Assembly (NCBI GenBank): GCA_003486945.1 | Contig: DNFL01000056.1 | Coordinates: 1-17,096 of the forward strand | Direction: 5' to 3' | Source of the DNA: Hyphomonas sp. | Lineage (GTDB): Bacteria > Pseudomonadota > Alphaproteobacteria > Caulobacterales > Hyphomonadaceae | Length of the DNA: 17,096 bases | Shown: positions 1 to 7,424 of the stretch, in pieces | Numbering within the stretch: the first letter of the stretch is position 1 | Layout: the number at the start of each line of letters is the position of its first letter | Made by a program: the position numbers and the translations under genes | Notes under the pieces: generated by a model | Told to the model about the DNA's origin: nothing | Database searches by the model: none | What the model saw: only the letters and a program-made list of their open reading frames with translations

Positions 1-690
1 CACCTTCACATCGGTGAAGAAGGTCTCGCAGAACGGGCTGGTTCCGCTGATCATTGTGATCGGGCGGACTTCAACGCCTGGTGCGTCCATGTCGATCAGC
101 ATGAAGCTGATACCTTTGTGTTTGTCTGACCGGTCGGTGCGGACGATGGCAAAGCACTTGTCAGCCCACTGGCCACCGCTGGTCCAGGTCTTCTGGCCGT
201 TAACGAGGTAGTGATCGCCTTTGTCGACAGCGAAGGTCTGCAGGTTTGCGAGGTCTGATCCGGCATTCGGTTCCGAGTAGCCCTGGCACCAGCGAATTTC
301 GCCACGGCAGATTGGCGGGATATGCTCCAGCTTCTGCCTTTCGTCGCCGTATTCGAGCAGGGTCGGGCCGAACATCATCACACCCATTCCGCCGATCGGA
401 TTGTAGGCGCCGACCTTGGCGAACTCATGCTCGATGATCCTGGTCTGGCCTTTGGTCAGTCCGCCCCCGCCATATTCCTTGGGCCAGGTTGGTGTACCCC
501 AACCACGCCCGCCCACGGCTTCTCGCCATTTCTTCTGGACAGGGTTCTCGTCGGTCGGACCGTCGAGCCCGGCCAGCATATTGCCCGTGCACCTTAGTTC
601 GTCAGGGAAATTGGTGGCAAGGAATTGCCGCACTTCGGTGCGAAATGCGTCTTCGCTCGTCTGGTCATCGGATTCTAGTTGTGTTGCCAC
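1..690 (-). CDS. Acyl-CoA dehydrogenase, N-terminal part (cut by window edge)
   Basis: The first 230 codons of an acyl-CoA dehydrogenase, an FAD flavoenzyme that puts an alpha,beta double bond into acyl-CoA esters. The start is GTG at 690-688, chosen because GGAGG sits 5 bases before it on the minus strand. The N-terminal helical domain leads to WGTPTWPKEYGG, then the FAD-contacting stretch RWCQGYSEPNAGSDLANLQT and NGQKTWTSGGQWAD, and the beta-domain ends near FCETFFTDVKV at the edge. The C-terminal domain with the catalytic glutamate lies outside, so it cannot be said whether this is a complete enzyme or one half of a heteromer. It closely resembles the large dehydrogenase subunit at 6174-7424 (shared WCQGYSEP.AGSDLANL), suggesting paralogues. 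It is the third gene of the leftward P450-ferredoxin operon, 67 bases after the ferredoxin. Family assignment is firm; substrate unknown. Confidence 0.92.
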   Translation of the reverse strand, partial: MATQLESDDQTSEDAFRTEVRQFLATNFPDELRCTGNMLAGLDGPTDENPVQKKWREAVGGRGWGTPTWPKEYGGGGLTKGQTRIIEHEFAKVGAYNPIGGMGVMMFGPTLLEYGDERQKLEHIPPICRGEIRWCQGYSEPNAGSDLANLQTFAVDKGDHYLVNGQKTWTSGGQWADKCFAIVRTDRSDKHKGISFMLIDMDAPGVEVRPITMISGTSPFCETFFTDVKV

Positions 691-757
691 GGAAACCTCC
701 GTTCAAAAATCAAATTCGTGGCACCCCTCGCGGCCGACAAGGGCGCGCTCTGGCTGG

Positions 758-1084
758 TCAATACTGCTGCGCAGGAACGTGCAAAACCAAACCTTCCATC
801 GCAGATTCCATGGGTATCTGGCAGGCGAGGCGACTGTATTCGCTGGCCCCTTCTGCAAATTGCAGGAGTTCGGCCTCCGCTTCGCCTTCCTTCAGACGAC
901 CAACGATGTCGATCCAGGTTGGGTCGACATGGACATGACAGGTCGCACAGGCGCAGGCCCCGCCACAATCGCCGTCGATGCCCGGCACGCCGTTGAAAAG
1001 CGCCGCTTCGCGCGCTGTTTCGCCCTCAGCAATTTCGACTTCCCGCCGCGTTCCATCGCTGGATACGAACGTCACTTTGACCAT
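758..1084 (-). CDS. [2Fe-2S] ferredoxin, putidaredoxin/adrenodoxin type
   Basis: A 108-residue electron carrier expected to pass electrons to the neighbouring cytochrome P450. The cluster ligands are visible as C-x5-C-x2-C (Cys40, Cys46, Cys49 in GDCGGACACATCHVHV) with the fourth at Cys88 in RLACQIP, the spacing of adrenodoxin-type ferredoxins in bacterial class I P450 systems. Three possible starts lie close together: ATG at 1096, 1087 and 1084. I chose 1084 (MVKVTFVSSDG) because GGAG lies 6 bases before it and family members usually begin this way; 1096 would add four residues. It follows the P450 stop by 29 bases, so the two are almost certainly co-transcribed. No ferredoxin reductase is in the window, so the reductase must be further left or elsewhere. 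Function as redox partner is inferred from family and position. Confidence 0.93.
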   Translation of the reverse strand: MVKVTFVSSDGTRREVEIAEGETAREAALFNGVPGIDGDCGGACACATCHVHVDPTWIDIVGRLKEGEAEAELLQFAEGASEYSRLACQIPMESAMEGLVLHVPAQQY

Positions 1085-1113
1085 CATAAACTCCATATTT
1101 CTGCCTTAGTAAA

Positions 1114-2376
1114 TCAGCGGGCGTGCAGCCGCACCGGCAGCTTGGTGATCCCACGCACAAGGGTTGAATACAGGCGCTCGGGTTCGCCGGTCACTTCGAC
1201 CTTGGCGAATCGCTTGTGAATCTCTTCCCAGATGATCCGCAACTGCAGTTCTGCCAGCCTGTTGCCCATGCAGCGATGGATGCCATAGCCGAATGACAGG
1301 TGATGGCGCGGATTCTTGCGGTCAATGATGAACCGGTCGGCCTGGTCGATAACCGTTTCGTCGCGGTTGCCCGACAGGTACCACATCACGACCTTGTCGC
1401 CCTTCTTGATCTGTTTGCCGCCGATCTCCCAATCCTGAAGCGCAGTGCGGCGCATGTGAGTCAGCGGCGTTTGCCAGCGGATGATTTCCGGCACCATGCT
1501 GGTAATCAACGATGGGTCGTCATTCAGTTTGCGATATTCGGTGGGGTTCTGATTGAGGGCGAGCACACCGCCGCTGATTGAATTGCGCGTGGTGTCATTG
1601 CCGCCCACGATCAGCAGCAGGAGGTTGCCCAGAAATTCGAGGAAAGGCATATCCTTTGTCGCCGGGGAATGCGCCATTATGGAAATCAGGTCGTTCCTCG
1701 GCGGTTCATTGACGCGCTGATCCCACAGGCCCTTGAAATACATCGCGCACTCGATGAGCTCTTCGCGCCTCGCTTCGTACGATGCGACGATGCCGGTTTC
1801 AGGAGCAGCGGTGGTGACATCGGACCAGCGGGTGAGCTTGCGGCGTTCTTCCCACGGAAAATCGAACAGGGTGGCAAGGGTCATCGTGGTCAATTCGATC
1901 GAGACCTTGTCAACCCAATCAAATTCCTCGCCGATCGGTAGATCATCGAGAATCTGACACGCTCGTTCACGGATTGTCGGTTCGAGCAACAGCAAGTTGG
2001 ACGGCGCCACAGCGGGGGTGACGGCCTTGCGTTGCTGGTCGTGCTTTGGAGGATCCATGGCGATGAACATTTCAAGTTCGAGCGCGCCTTCCACACTATG
2101 CATGTCCTGGATGGCGATACCGCCGAGCTTTGCCTCCGATGAAAAGACTTTGTGGTTGGTATCGACGGCCATGATGTCGTCGAATTTGGTGATCGACCAG
2201 AATGGTCCGACATGGCTTTCACGGCAGTAATGGACTGGCTCCTCCTTGCGCAGCCGGTCGAAGAACAGGCCGATCGTGTCCTGCTGAAAAAGGCTCGGCC
2301 GAGAGACATCGATTTCGTCGATCGGGATGGCCGCTATTTTTTCGGCAGTATCCAGCTCTATCGTGTCGATGCTCAT
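1114..2376 (-). CDS. Cytochrome P450, CYP153-like terminal/alicyclic hydroxylase
   Basis: A soluble 420-residue P450. The I-helix oxygen-activation motif is GGNDTT (258-263), the K-helix ExxR is EIIR (297-300), and the heme-binding loop is FGYGIHRCMGNRLAE with the thiolate ligand Cys369. Stretches such as VDTNHKVFSSEA, FIAMDPPKHD, GGNDTTRNSISGG and MVPEIIRWQTPL are ones I recognise as typical of CYP153, the bacterial family that hydroxylates terminal carbons of alkanes and fatty acids and also cyclic alkanes and terpenes. A longer reading frame opens at 2484, but ATG at 2376 has GGAGG 7 bases upstream and gives the usual family length. It leads the minus-strand operon with ferredoxin and acyl-CoA dehydrogenase behind it, diverging from the GntR gene. 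The subfamily is from memory of the motifs; the substrate is not known. Confidence 0.93.
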   Translation of the reverse strand: MSIDTIELDTAEKIAAIPIDEIDVSRPSLFQQDTIGLFFDRLRKEEPVHYCRESHVGPFWSITKFDDIMAVDTNHKVFSSEAKLGGIAIQDMHSVEGALELEMFIAMDPPKHDQQRKAVTPAVAPSNLLLLEPTIRERACQILDDLPIGEEFDWVDKVSIELTTMTLATLFDFPWEERRKLTRWSDVTTAAPETGIVASYEARREELIECAMYFKGLWDQRVNEPPRNDLISIMAHSPATKDMPFLEFLGNLLLLIVGGNDTTRNSISGGVLALNQNPTEYRKLNDDPSLITSMVPEIIRWQTPLTHMRRTALQDWEIGGKQIKKGDKVVMWYLSGNRDETVIDQADRFIIDRKNPRHHLSFGYGIHRCMGNRLAELQLRIIWEEIHKRFAKVEVTGEPERLYSTLVRGITKLPVRLHAR

Positions 2377-2421
2377 GTCTCGTCCTCCATACCTAGCAAG
2401 CAGACTCGCCTCGTTTGCAGA

Positions 2422-2450
2422 TAGGTAGAGAATTTGCAGGGTGTGGTCAA
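2422..2450 (-). promoter_or_regulatory. Probable sigma70-type promoter of the P450 operon
   Basis: On the minus strand, TTGACC (2450-2445) and TACCTA (2427-2422) are separated by 17 bases, as expected for -35 and -10 boxes. Transcription would begin near 2415, about 40 bases before the P450 start. The -10 box is a weak match, so a regulator may be needed. A CTTATAAGG copy lies 6 bases upstream of the -35 box. Confidence 0.45.
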
Positions 2451-2455
2451 TAAAG

Positions 2456-2464
2456 CTTATAAGG
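2456..2464. promoter_or_regulatory. CTTATAAGG site, copy 1 (candidate regulator half-operator)
   Basis: The palindromic core CTTATAAG (2456-2463) is preceded by AATAAAG, a shortened form of the left arm of the 24-bp palindrome at 2523-2546; the right arm is not conserved. It lies just upstream of the proposed -35 box of the P450 operon. Copy 2 begins exactly 75 bases to the right. A role as binding site for the GntR-family protein encoded next door is inferred from position and repetition. Confidence 0.5.
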
Positions 2465-2508
2465 ATTGTTTCAAGTCCGGTCAAACTGTGAACTTCATAG
2501 GCAAGCTA

Positions 2509-2538
2509 TGGACATGTCGTCCGATAAACCCTTATAAG
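2509..2538 (+). promoter_or_regulatory. Probable promoter of the GntR-led operon
   Basis: TGGACA (2509-2514) and TATAAG (2533-2538) are separated by 18 bases and each match the -35 and -10 consensus at five of six positions. The start point would fall near 2545, about 20 bases before the regulator's ATG. The -10 box is inside the 24-bp palindrome, so a protein bound there would block RNA polymerase. Confidence 0.5.
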
Positions 2539-2546
2539 GCTTTATC
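2523..2546. promoter_or_regulatory. 24-bp palindrome, candidate operator of the GntR regulator
   Basis: The arms GATAAA and TTTATC flank the core CCTTATAAGG, and 11 of 12 base pairs are symmetric (the only mismatch is the C/C pair at 2529 and 2540). The core repeats at 2456-2464. Dyads of this kind between divergent genes are typical operators for dimeric GntR/FCD proteins, which often repress themselves. Its position over the -10 box of the plus-strand promoter suggests autorepression. Binding is inferred, not shown. Confidence 0.6.
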
Positions 2547-2565
2547 AGAGGAGCGATTCTAGGAG

Positions 2566-3306
2566 ATGCAACCGAAGGTCGATGATTCCAGGAAAGCCAA
2601 GCGTGCGCTCACGCTTGCGCAAGACATCGTACGAGATATCGAAACAAAGGCGCATGTTGCGGGCGACAGGTTGGCGCGCGAGGACGAAATGCTTGCGCGA
2701 TACGATGTCGCCAGAGCAACCTTGCGTGAAGCGCTCCGCTTTCTTGAACTCCAGGGCGTTATCCATCTTCAGTTGGGTCGCGGTGGCGGGCCGGTGGTCG
2801 CCCGCCCGCAGACCGGTGATTTTGCGAATAATCTTTCTCTCATCCTGCAATTCATGGAAGCAGACCTCAGAGGCCTGCTCGAACTGCGCGAAGCCATAGC
2901 GCCGAATGTTGCAGCCTATGCCGCCCAGCGCGCGACCACGGGTGATCTGAGCGCACTTGCCGATTGCCTCAAAGAGCTGGAGCGCAACGAAGTCAGCAGC
3001 CAGTTTGAGGAACTGAATCGCCGTTTTCACGATATGCTCGGCTGGGCCAGCGGCAATCCGCTTTTCGGCCTTCTGACTTCCGCGTTGCACATGCTTACCC
3101 GCGAATTTTCGCTCTCGCTGGGGTATTCGGCGCAAGAGCGTGCGGTGCAGTTGCGCTTCTTGCGCCGCGTCCTTGAAGCTGTGCGCAAGGGCGATGCCGA
3201 AGGAGCGCGGCAGGCGATGGCTCGTCTCGTGGCGGGCTCCGCCTCCTATCTCGCAGAAAGAAGCCCTGAGCTTGTGTCCCAGAAGGTCAAGTGGGGGCAG
3301 ACGTAA
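2566..3306 (+). CDS. GntR-family transcriptional regulator with FCD ligand domain
   Basis: A 246-residue DNA-binding regulator. Residues about 10-80 form the winged helix-turn-helix (LAREDEMLARYDVARATLREALRFLELQGVIH, then a glycine-rich wing GRGGGP). Residues about 95-225 form an all-helical FCD effector domain, with the family-like LELREAIAPNVAAYAA and FEELNRRFHDML; in FCD proteins such histidines and acidic residues can bind a metal and a carboxylate ligand. The start at 2566 has AGGAG touching the ATG and another purine-rich stretch at 2547-2553, so initiation spacing is unusual. It is the first gene of the plus-strand run and faces the P450 operon across 189 bases carrying the CTTATAAGG sites, so it probably controls both directions. 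The effector may be a pathway acid or its CoA ester; this is inference. Confidence 0.92.
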   Translation: MQPKVDDSRKAKRALTLAQDIVRDIETKAHVAGDRLAREDEMLARYDVARATLREALRFLELQGVIHLQLGRGGGPVVARPQTGDFANNLSLILQFMEADLRGLLELREAIAPNVAAYAAQRATTGDLSALADCLKELERNEVSSQFEELNRRFHDMLGWASGNPLFGLLTSALHMLTREFSLSLGYSAQERAVQLRFLRRVLEAVRKGDAEGARQAMARLVAGSASYLAERSPELVSQKVKWGQT

Positions 3307-3350
3307 AAAACAGGCGCCCGTGGATGGCGCAATTTGGAGAAGTTAACACG

Positions 3351-4493
3351 ATGGCACTCAAGAGCCACATTTGCGAAATTCTCGGGATCGAGTACCCGAT
3401 CCTTCTGGCCGGGATGGGCGGGGCCAGTGTCCCCGCGCTTGCGGCTGCAGTATCGAATGCCGGGGGGCTTGGCGTTCTTGGCGCTGCGGCCTGCTCGCCG
3501 GACCAGTTGCGTAGCTGGATCCGCCAGACCCGCGAGCTGACCGATAAACCGTTTGGGGTCGATACCCTTCTGCCTGCCTCCGTCAGGCGCGGTTCGGCCC
3601 CGCAAAGTGGCGCCGTGGCCGAAAACCCGATGGCATTGCTCGGCGAATACCAGCAGTTCACCCGCGATTTCATGGAACGCGAGGATCTGCCCGAGGTGGA
3701 TGCCGCAATGGCCATGCGCGCGGCTGGCGCTCCTGAAATGGGCAAGGGCGGGCCGCAGTTGTTCTCGCGGGAGCGTTTCGAGGCGCAGATGGAAGTTGTA
3801 ATCGAGGAAAAGGTGCCAGTCTATGCCGCCGGCCTCGGCAATCCCGGACCGTGGATGGACCGCCTTCATTCGAATGGCACCAAGGTCATGGCGGTGATCG
3901 GCAAGGTCAAACATGCCCAACAGGTGGTCGATTCCGGTATCGACATGATTGTTGCGCAAGGTCACGATGGCGGCGGACACAACTCCCCGATCGGAACCTT
4001 CTCGCTGATTCCGCAAGTGGTCGATGCGGTGGGGGACCGGGTTCCGGTGATCGGAGCGGGTGGAATCTCCGATGGCCGCGGAGTCGCCGCAGCGATGATG
4101 CTGGGCGCTCTGGGCGCGTGGGTCGGCACGGCGTTTCTGGCAACCGATGAAGCAGGTATCGAACGGTTCCAGAAGGAAGCAATAACCGACGGCGGCGATG
4201 CAGATACCATCGTCAGCCGCTCGTTGACCGGCAAGCCCGCGCGCATGATCCGCAACAAATGGGCCGATGCCTGGGTTGCGGCGGGCAAGGAGCCGCTTCC
4301 CATGCCTTACCAGTCGATGATTTCAGGGCCGGTCATGGCTTCGGGCATCAAGGCTCAGCGCAAGGATATCATGCCCGGCTTCGCGGGGCAGGGAATCGGT
4401 CTGATCCATTCGATCCGTCCAGCAGCAGAGGTCATGCGCGATCTTGTCGACGGGGCCGAAAGGGCGCTGGCTGATGCCAGATTCTATTCCTGA
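3351..4493 (+). CDS. Nitronate monooxygenase-family FMN enzyme
   Basis: A 380-residue TIM-barrel flavoenzyme of the nitronate monooxygenase (2-nitropropane dioxygenase) family. The N-terminal LGIEYPILLAGMGGAS and SNAGGLGVLG are family hallmarks. FMN-phosphate contacts appear in VAQGHDGGGHNSPIG and in VPVIGAGGISDGRGVAAAMMLGALGAWVGTAFLATDE. An in-frame start at 3291 would overlap the regulator gene; ATG at 3351 is preferred because family members begin near LKSHICEILGIEYP and GGAGA lies 10 bases upstream. It starts 44 bases after the regulator and 24 bases before the thiolase-like gene. In a CoA-ester pathway the nitronate name may mislead: the mycobacterial steroid-ring enzyme IpdC belongs to the same family and acts on a CoA thioester, so a flavin-dependent step on a pathway intermediate is equally plausible. 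Exact reaction unknown. Confidence 0.88.
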   Translation: MALKSHICEILGIEYPILLAGMGGASVPALAAAVSNAGGLGVLGAAACSPDQLRSWIRQTRELTDKPFGVDTLLPASVRRGSAPQSGAVAENPMALLGEYQQFTRDFMEREDLPEVDAAMAMRAAGAPEMGKGGPQLFSRERFEAQMEVVIEEKVPVYAAGLGNPGPWMDRLHSNGTKVMAVIGKVKHAQQVVDSGIDMIVAQGHDGGGHNSPIGTFSLIPQVVDAVGDRVPVIGAGGISDGRGVAAAMMLGALGAWVGTAFLATDEAGIERFQKEAITDGGDADTIVSRSLTGKPARMIRNKWADAWVAAGKEPLPMPYQSMISGPVMASGIKAQRKDIMPGFAGQGIGLIHSIRPAAEVMRDLVDGAERALADARFYS

Positions 4494-4517
4494 ACTCCGG
4501 CAAGACGGGGACGCGAT

Positions 4518-5708
4518 ATGAACGCTTCACAGACCTTATCCTTTGCCGACAAGGCCGCCATAACCGGTGTGGGCGAAACCGTATTCGTGAAGGGCACTGA
4601 ACGGACTGCAGTGGACATGATGCTGGAAGCCTCGCGCCGCGCCATCGCGGATGCCGGCCTGAAACCTTCCGATATCGACGGCATGGTGCCGCCGCCGATT
4701 TATACGACCTCGGAGGAAATGGCCGCCAATCTCGGCATTGATGTGCTGCGTTATGCAGCCACCGTTCACATGGGTGGCGCCAGCCCGACGACGGCGCTGC
4801 AGAACGCTGCGATGGCGATTGCCAGCGGGCTTTGCAATCACGTGCTGGTTACGCTCGGTTGGAACGGCTATTCCGCCCTCAGGTCCAAGCCGGGTGCCCC
4901 GCCCACTCGGGCGATGAACATGAACACGCTGACCAATACCATCCAGGGCTATTACATCCCCTATGGTGTGTTCCTGCCGGTGCAGATGTATGCTTGGCTG
5001 GCGACCCGCCACTCGAAGCTTTACGGCGTGGGCGCGGATGCGATGGCGGCCGTCGCGCTGGCCTGCCGTCGTCACGCGCAGTTGAATCCGCGCGCCTTTA
5101 CTTATGGGCGCGCACTCGACGCGGAAACCTATCATTCAGCGCGCTGGATATCCGAGCCCTTCCGCCTTTACGATTGCTGCCTTGAAACCGATGGGGCCTG
5201 CGCGGTTGTCATATCGCGAATGGATCGGGCCAGGGATATGCCCCATGTGCCCGTCAGCATTGCCGGTGCCGCGGAAGGCCACCCCTATCCCGCCGACGAC
5301 ATCCCGTCGCGGCCCGATCCCTTCAAGATCGGCCTTAGCTATGCCGCCCCGCGCGCTTTCGATATGGCTGGCGTCAAGCGCGAGGACATGGATTTCCTGC
5401 AGATCTACGATTGCTTTACCTATGTCGTCTTGCTGCAACTGGAAGCGATGGGGTATTGCGAACCAGGCGGACAGGCCGAATTCGTCACCAATGGCCAGAT
5501 TGAGCTGGGTGGCCGCTTTCCGATCAACACCCATGGCGGCTTGCTCAGTGAGGCGCATGTCTGGGGCCTCAACCACGTGGTCGAGGCAGTGCGTCAGCTT
5601 CGTCACGACTGCGGCGAGCGCCAGGTGCTGGGAGCCCAGACCGGCCTCGTGACCGGTTGGGGCGACCTCGGCGACGGCAGCATCGCCATTCTCAGGAGGT
5701 TTGCATGA
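4518..5708 (+). CDS. Thiolase-fold protein lacking catalytic cysteines (Ltp2-type aldolase candidate)
   Basis: A 396-residue thiolase-superfamily protein (lipid-transfer protein/SCP2-thiolase group). It has the N-terminal [12 protein letters not shown] and the thiolase-like core, but where thiolases carry the nucleophilic Cys it reads [10 protein letters not shown], and the C-terminal CxG motif is [10 protein letters not shown]. The HDCF motif of SCP2 thiolases is YDCFTY, with Tyr297. The HGG motif is kept (His339-Gly341). This pattern matches Ltp2, a retro-aldolase that removes the last steroid side-chain piece with a DUF35 partner rather than doing Claisen cleavage. A DUF35 gene follows directly, overlapping its stop, which supports a heteromer. 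It may cleave a beta-hydroxyacyl-CoA with a branched beta-carbon to a ketone plus a short acyl-CoA. Ordinary beta-ketothiolase activity is unlikely; the aldolase role is inference. Confidence 0.9.
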   Translation: MNASQTLSFADKAAITGVGETVFVKGTERTAVDMMLEASRRAIADAGLKPSDIDGMVPPPIYTTSEEMAANLGIDVLRYAATVHMGGASPTTALQNAAMAIASGLCNHVLVTLGWNGYSALRSKPGAPPTRAMNMNTLTNTIQGYYIPYGVFLPVQMYAWLATRHSKLYGVGADAMAAVALACRRHAQLNPRAFTYGRALDAETYHSARWISEPFRLYDCCLETDGACAVVISRMDRARDMPHVPVSIAGAAEGHPYPADDIPSRPDPFKIGLSYAAPRAFDMAGVKREDMDFLQIYDCFTYVVLLQLEAMGYCEPGGQAEFVTNGQIELGGRFPINTHGGLLSEAHVWGLNHVVEAVRQLRHDCGERQVLGAQTGLVTGWGDLGDGSIAILRRFA

Positions 5709-6166
5709 GCAGCGAAAGCGATCTGCCCCCCAAAATGCGGCCTTCCGCGCATATGGTGCCACCCAAGCCGCGACCGCGCCCACAAGACCCGGTTGAGCAG
5801 GAATTCTGGAAGAAGTGCCAGGACGGCCATCTCTATTTCCAGCGCTGCAGCGATTGCGGCAGCTTCCGCCACTTGCCGCGCTATATGTGCGCAAAGTGCG
5901 GCTCGCCGGAATTTTCCTGGGAACGCAGCTGCGGTAGGGGCACGTTGTTTTCCTGGACCGTAACCCACCAGGCCCTCCACCCGGCTTTTGCCGCCGACAT
6001 CCCCTTCGTGGCTGCGGTGGTTGAATTGGAAGAGGGGGTGCGCATGGCCACGCGGCTGGTTGGTTGCGATCACGAGCGTCTTGCGCTCGACCTTCCGGTG
6101 GTAGTGGAGTTCGAACTGATCGGTGAGGACTTCCGCCTTCCTGTTTTCCGCCTGAGTGAAAGTTAG
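5705..6166 (+). CDS. DUF35 protein: zinc ribbon plus OB-fold, partner of the thiolase-like gene
   Basis: A 153-residue protein of the DUF35/OB-fold acyl-CoA-associated family. A proline-rich N-terminus (about 8-29) precedes a short helix ([16 protein letters not shown]), then a rubredoxin-like zinc ribbon with Cys48, Cys51, Cys62 and Cys65 (RCSDCGS...MCAKCGS). A beta-rich OB fold follows from about residue 75 ([17 protein letters not shown]) to the end. The start is ATG at 5705: it overlaps the upstream stop as ATGA and has AGGAGG four bases before it. In Ltp2-ChsH2 the DUF35 domain is fused to a MaoC-like hydratase and completes the aldolase active site; here it stands alone, so no hydratase comes with it. 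It probably binds the CoA end of the substrate and stabilises the thiolase-fold subunit. Confidence 0.92.
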   Translation: MSSESDLPPKMRPSAHMVPPKPRPRPQDPVEQEFWKKCQDGHLYFQRCSDCGSFRHLPRYMCAKCGSPEFSWERSCGRGTLFSWTVTHQALHPAFAADIPFVAAVVELEEGVRMATRLVGCDHERLALDLPVVVEFELIGEDFRLPVFRLSES

Positions 6167-6173
6167 AAGCGCC

Positions 6174-7424
6174 ATGGATCTCGAATATGGACCCGATTAC
6201 GATGTCTTCCGCAAGCAGGTGCGGGCCTTTATCGAAGCGCACAGCCATCTCGCTCCGCCTTCTTCTGACCGGGCGGCCCGACCTTCGTCCAAGGCGGTCG
6301 AATGGCAGAAGCTGTTGATCGAGCATGGGTATACCGCGCGAACGATCCCGCAGGAGTATGGCGGCTTTGGAGCGGAGCCGGACATTCTCCAATCGCGCAT
6401 CATCGCAGGGGAATTTGCGCGGGCCAGGGTGTCGGGCGGGCTTTCCAATCAGGGAATCTCGATGTTCGTGCCGACCCTGCTCGAACTCGGCACCGAGGAA
6501 CAGAAACTGCGCTGGATCGAACCCACGTTGAAAGGCGATGTTGTCTGGTGCCAGGGCTATTCCGAACCCAGCGCCGGGTCGGACCTCGCCAACCTCAAGA
6601 CCAGAGCTCATATCGAGAACGGCGAATTTGTTGTCAATGGCCAGAAGATTTGGACAAGCACCGCCAAGCATGCCGACATGATCTTCTGCTTGGTCAGGAC
6701 CGAACCTGACGCGCCCAAGCATGGCAGCATTTCCTACCTGATTTTTTCGATGGACACGCCGGGCATCGAGGTTCGCCCCCTGAAGACAATGACCGGTCAC
6801 GCGGAATTCAACGAAGTGTTCTTTACTGATGTCCGCGTTCCGCTGGACCAGATCGTCGGCCAGCGGGGCCAGGGCTGGTTCGTGGCAAACGCGACTCTTG
6901 GCCATGAGCGCGGAATGCTGGGCGATCCCGACGCGCTCGAAAACCGGCTGCAGGCGCTGATCGCACTGATGCAGGAAGAGCGTTTGGGCCAGGGTCGCGC
7001 GATCGACAATCCGGTACTGCGCGACCGGCTGGTGGCACTTCAGGCCGAAGTGGCGGCGATGAAATATAATGGAATGCGGATCCTTTCAAACAGCCTCAGG
7101 GGGGAGCCGGGCGGCATGGCGAAACTGATCGTCAAGTTGCAAAGCTGCGAACTCGCTCATCAGATATCCGCGCTGGCAATCGACGCCATTGGCGAACTGG
7201 GCATTCTCTATCACAACAGCCCGCGTGAGCGGGAAGGGGGGGCGTGGCAATGGAACTATATGTTCCAGCTCGGTCTCATAATCGGCGGCGGCACCGCGCA
7301 GATCCAGAAGAACATCATCGCTGAACGTGGCCTAGAAATGCCGCGCGAACCGAAGCTGGCGAAGATTTCGGATGCGGCGAAAGCAACCGCAGACATGCCG
7401 CGTCACAAACAGGGATCAGCCTAA
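6174..7424 (+). CDS. Acyl-CoA dehydrogenase, large subunit with catalytic Glu
   Basis: A 416-residue FAD acyl-CoA dehydrogenase. The FAD/substrate region is visible (VWCQGYSEPSAGSDLANLKT, NGQKIWTSTAKHADM) and the C-terminal helical domain ends in GGGTAQIQKNIIAERGLEMPRE. At the medium-chain-dehydrogenase position for the catalytic base (YEGT) it has GGGT, but Glu245 in LGHERGML occupies the alternative helix position used by isovaleryl-CoA dehydrogenase and by FadE29-type subunits. A GTG at 6156 could extend it by six residues; ATG at 6174, 7 bases after the DUF35 stop, is preferred. Its stop overlaps the next dehydrogenase as TAATG. Adjacent large and small genes of this kind form alpha2beta2 enzymes in steroid catabolism (ChsE1-ChsE2), which act on short branched side chains of bulky substrates. 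Confidence 0.93.
   Translation: MDLEYGPDYDVFRKQVRAFIEAHSHLAPPSSDRAARPSSKAVEWQKLLIEHGYTARTIPQEYGGFGAEPDILQSRIIAGEFARARVSGGLSNQGISMFVPTLLELGTEEQKLRWIEPTLKGDVVWCQGYSEPSAGSDLANLKTRAHIENGEFVVNGQKIWTSTAKHADMIFCLVRTEPDAPKHGSISYLIFSMDTPGIEVRPLKTMTGHAEFNEVFFTDVRVPLDQIVGQRGQGWFVANATLGHERGMLGDPDALENRLQALIALMQEERLGQGRAIDNPVLRDRLVALQAEVAAMKYNGMRILSNSLRGEPGGMAKLIVKLQSCELAHQISALAIDAIGELGILYHNSPREREGGAWQWNYMFQLGLIIGGGTAQIQKNIIAERGLEMPREPKLAKISDAAKATADMPRHKQGSA

Noticed and set aside
416..1219. 267-residue open frame on the plus strand
   Set aside because: It overlaps the minus-strand dehydrogenase, ferredoxin and P450 genes and has no recognisable motif.
2377..2484. N-terminal extension of the P450 frame with a hydrophobic stretch, possibly a membrane anchor
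   Set aside because: It covers the likely promoter, while ATG at 2376 has a strong GGAGG; CYP153 proteins are soluble.
5136..6905. 589-residue open frame on the minus strand
   Set aside because: It lies opposite the thiolase-like, DUF35 and dehydrogenase genes, all with clear motifs and ribosome sites; the long frame is a product of GC-rich codon use and shows no domain.
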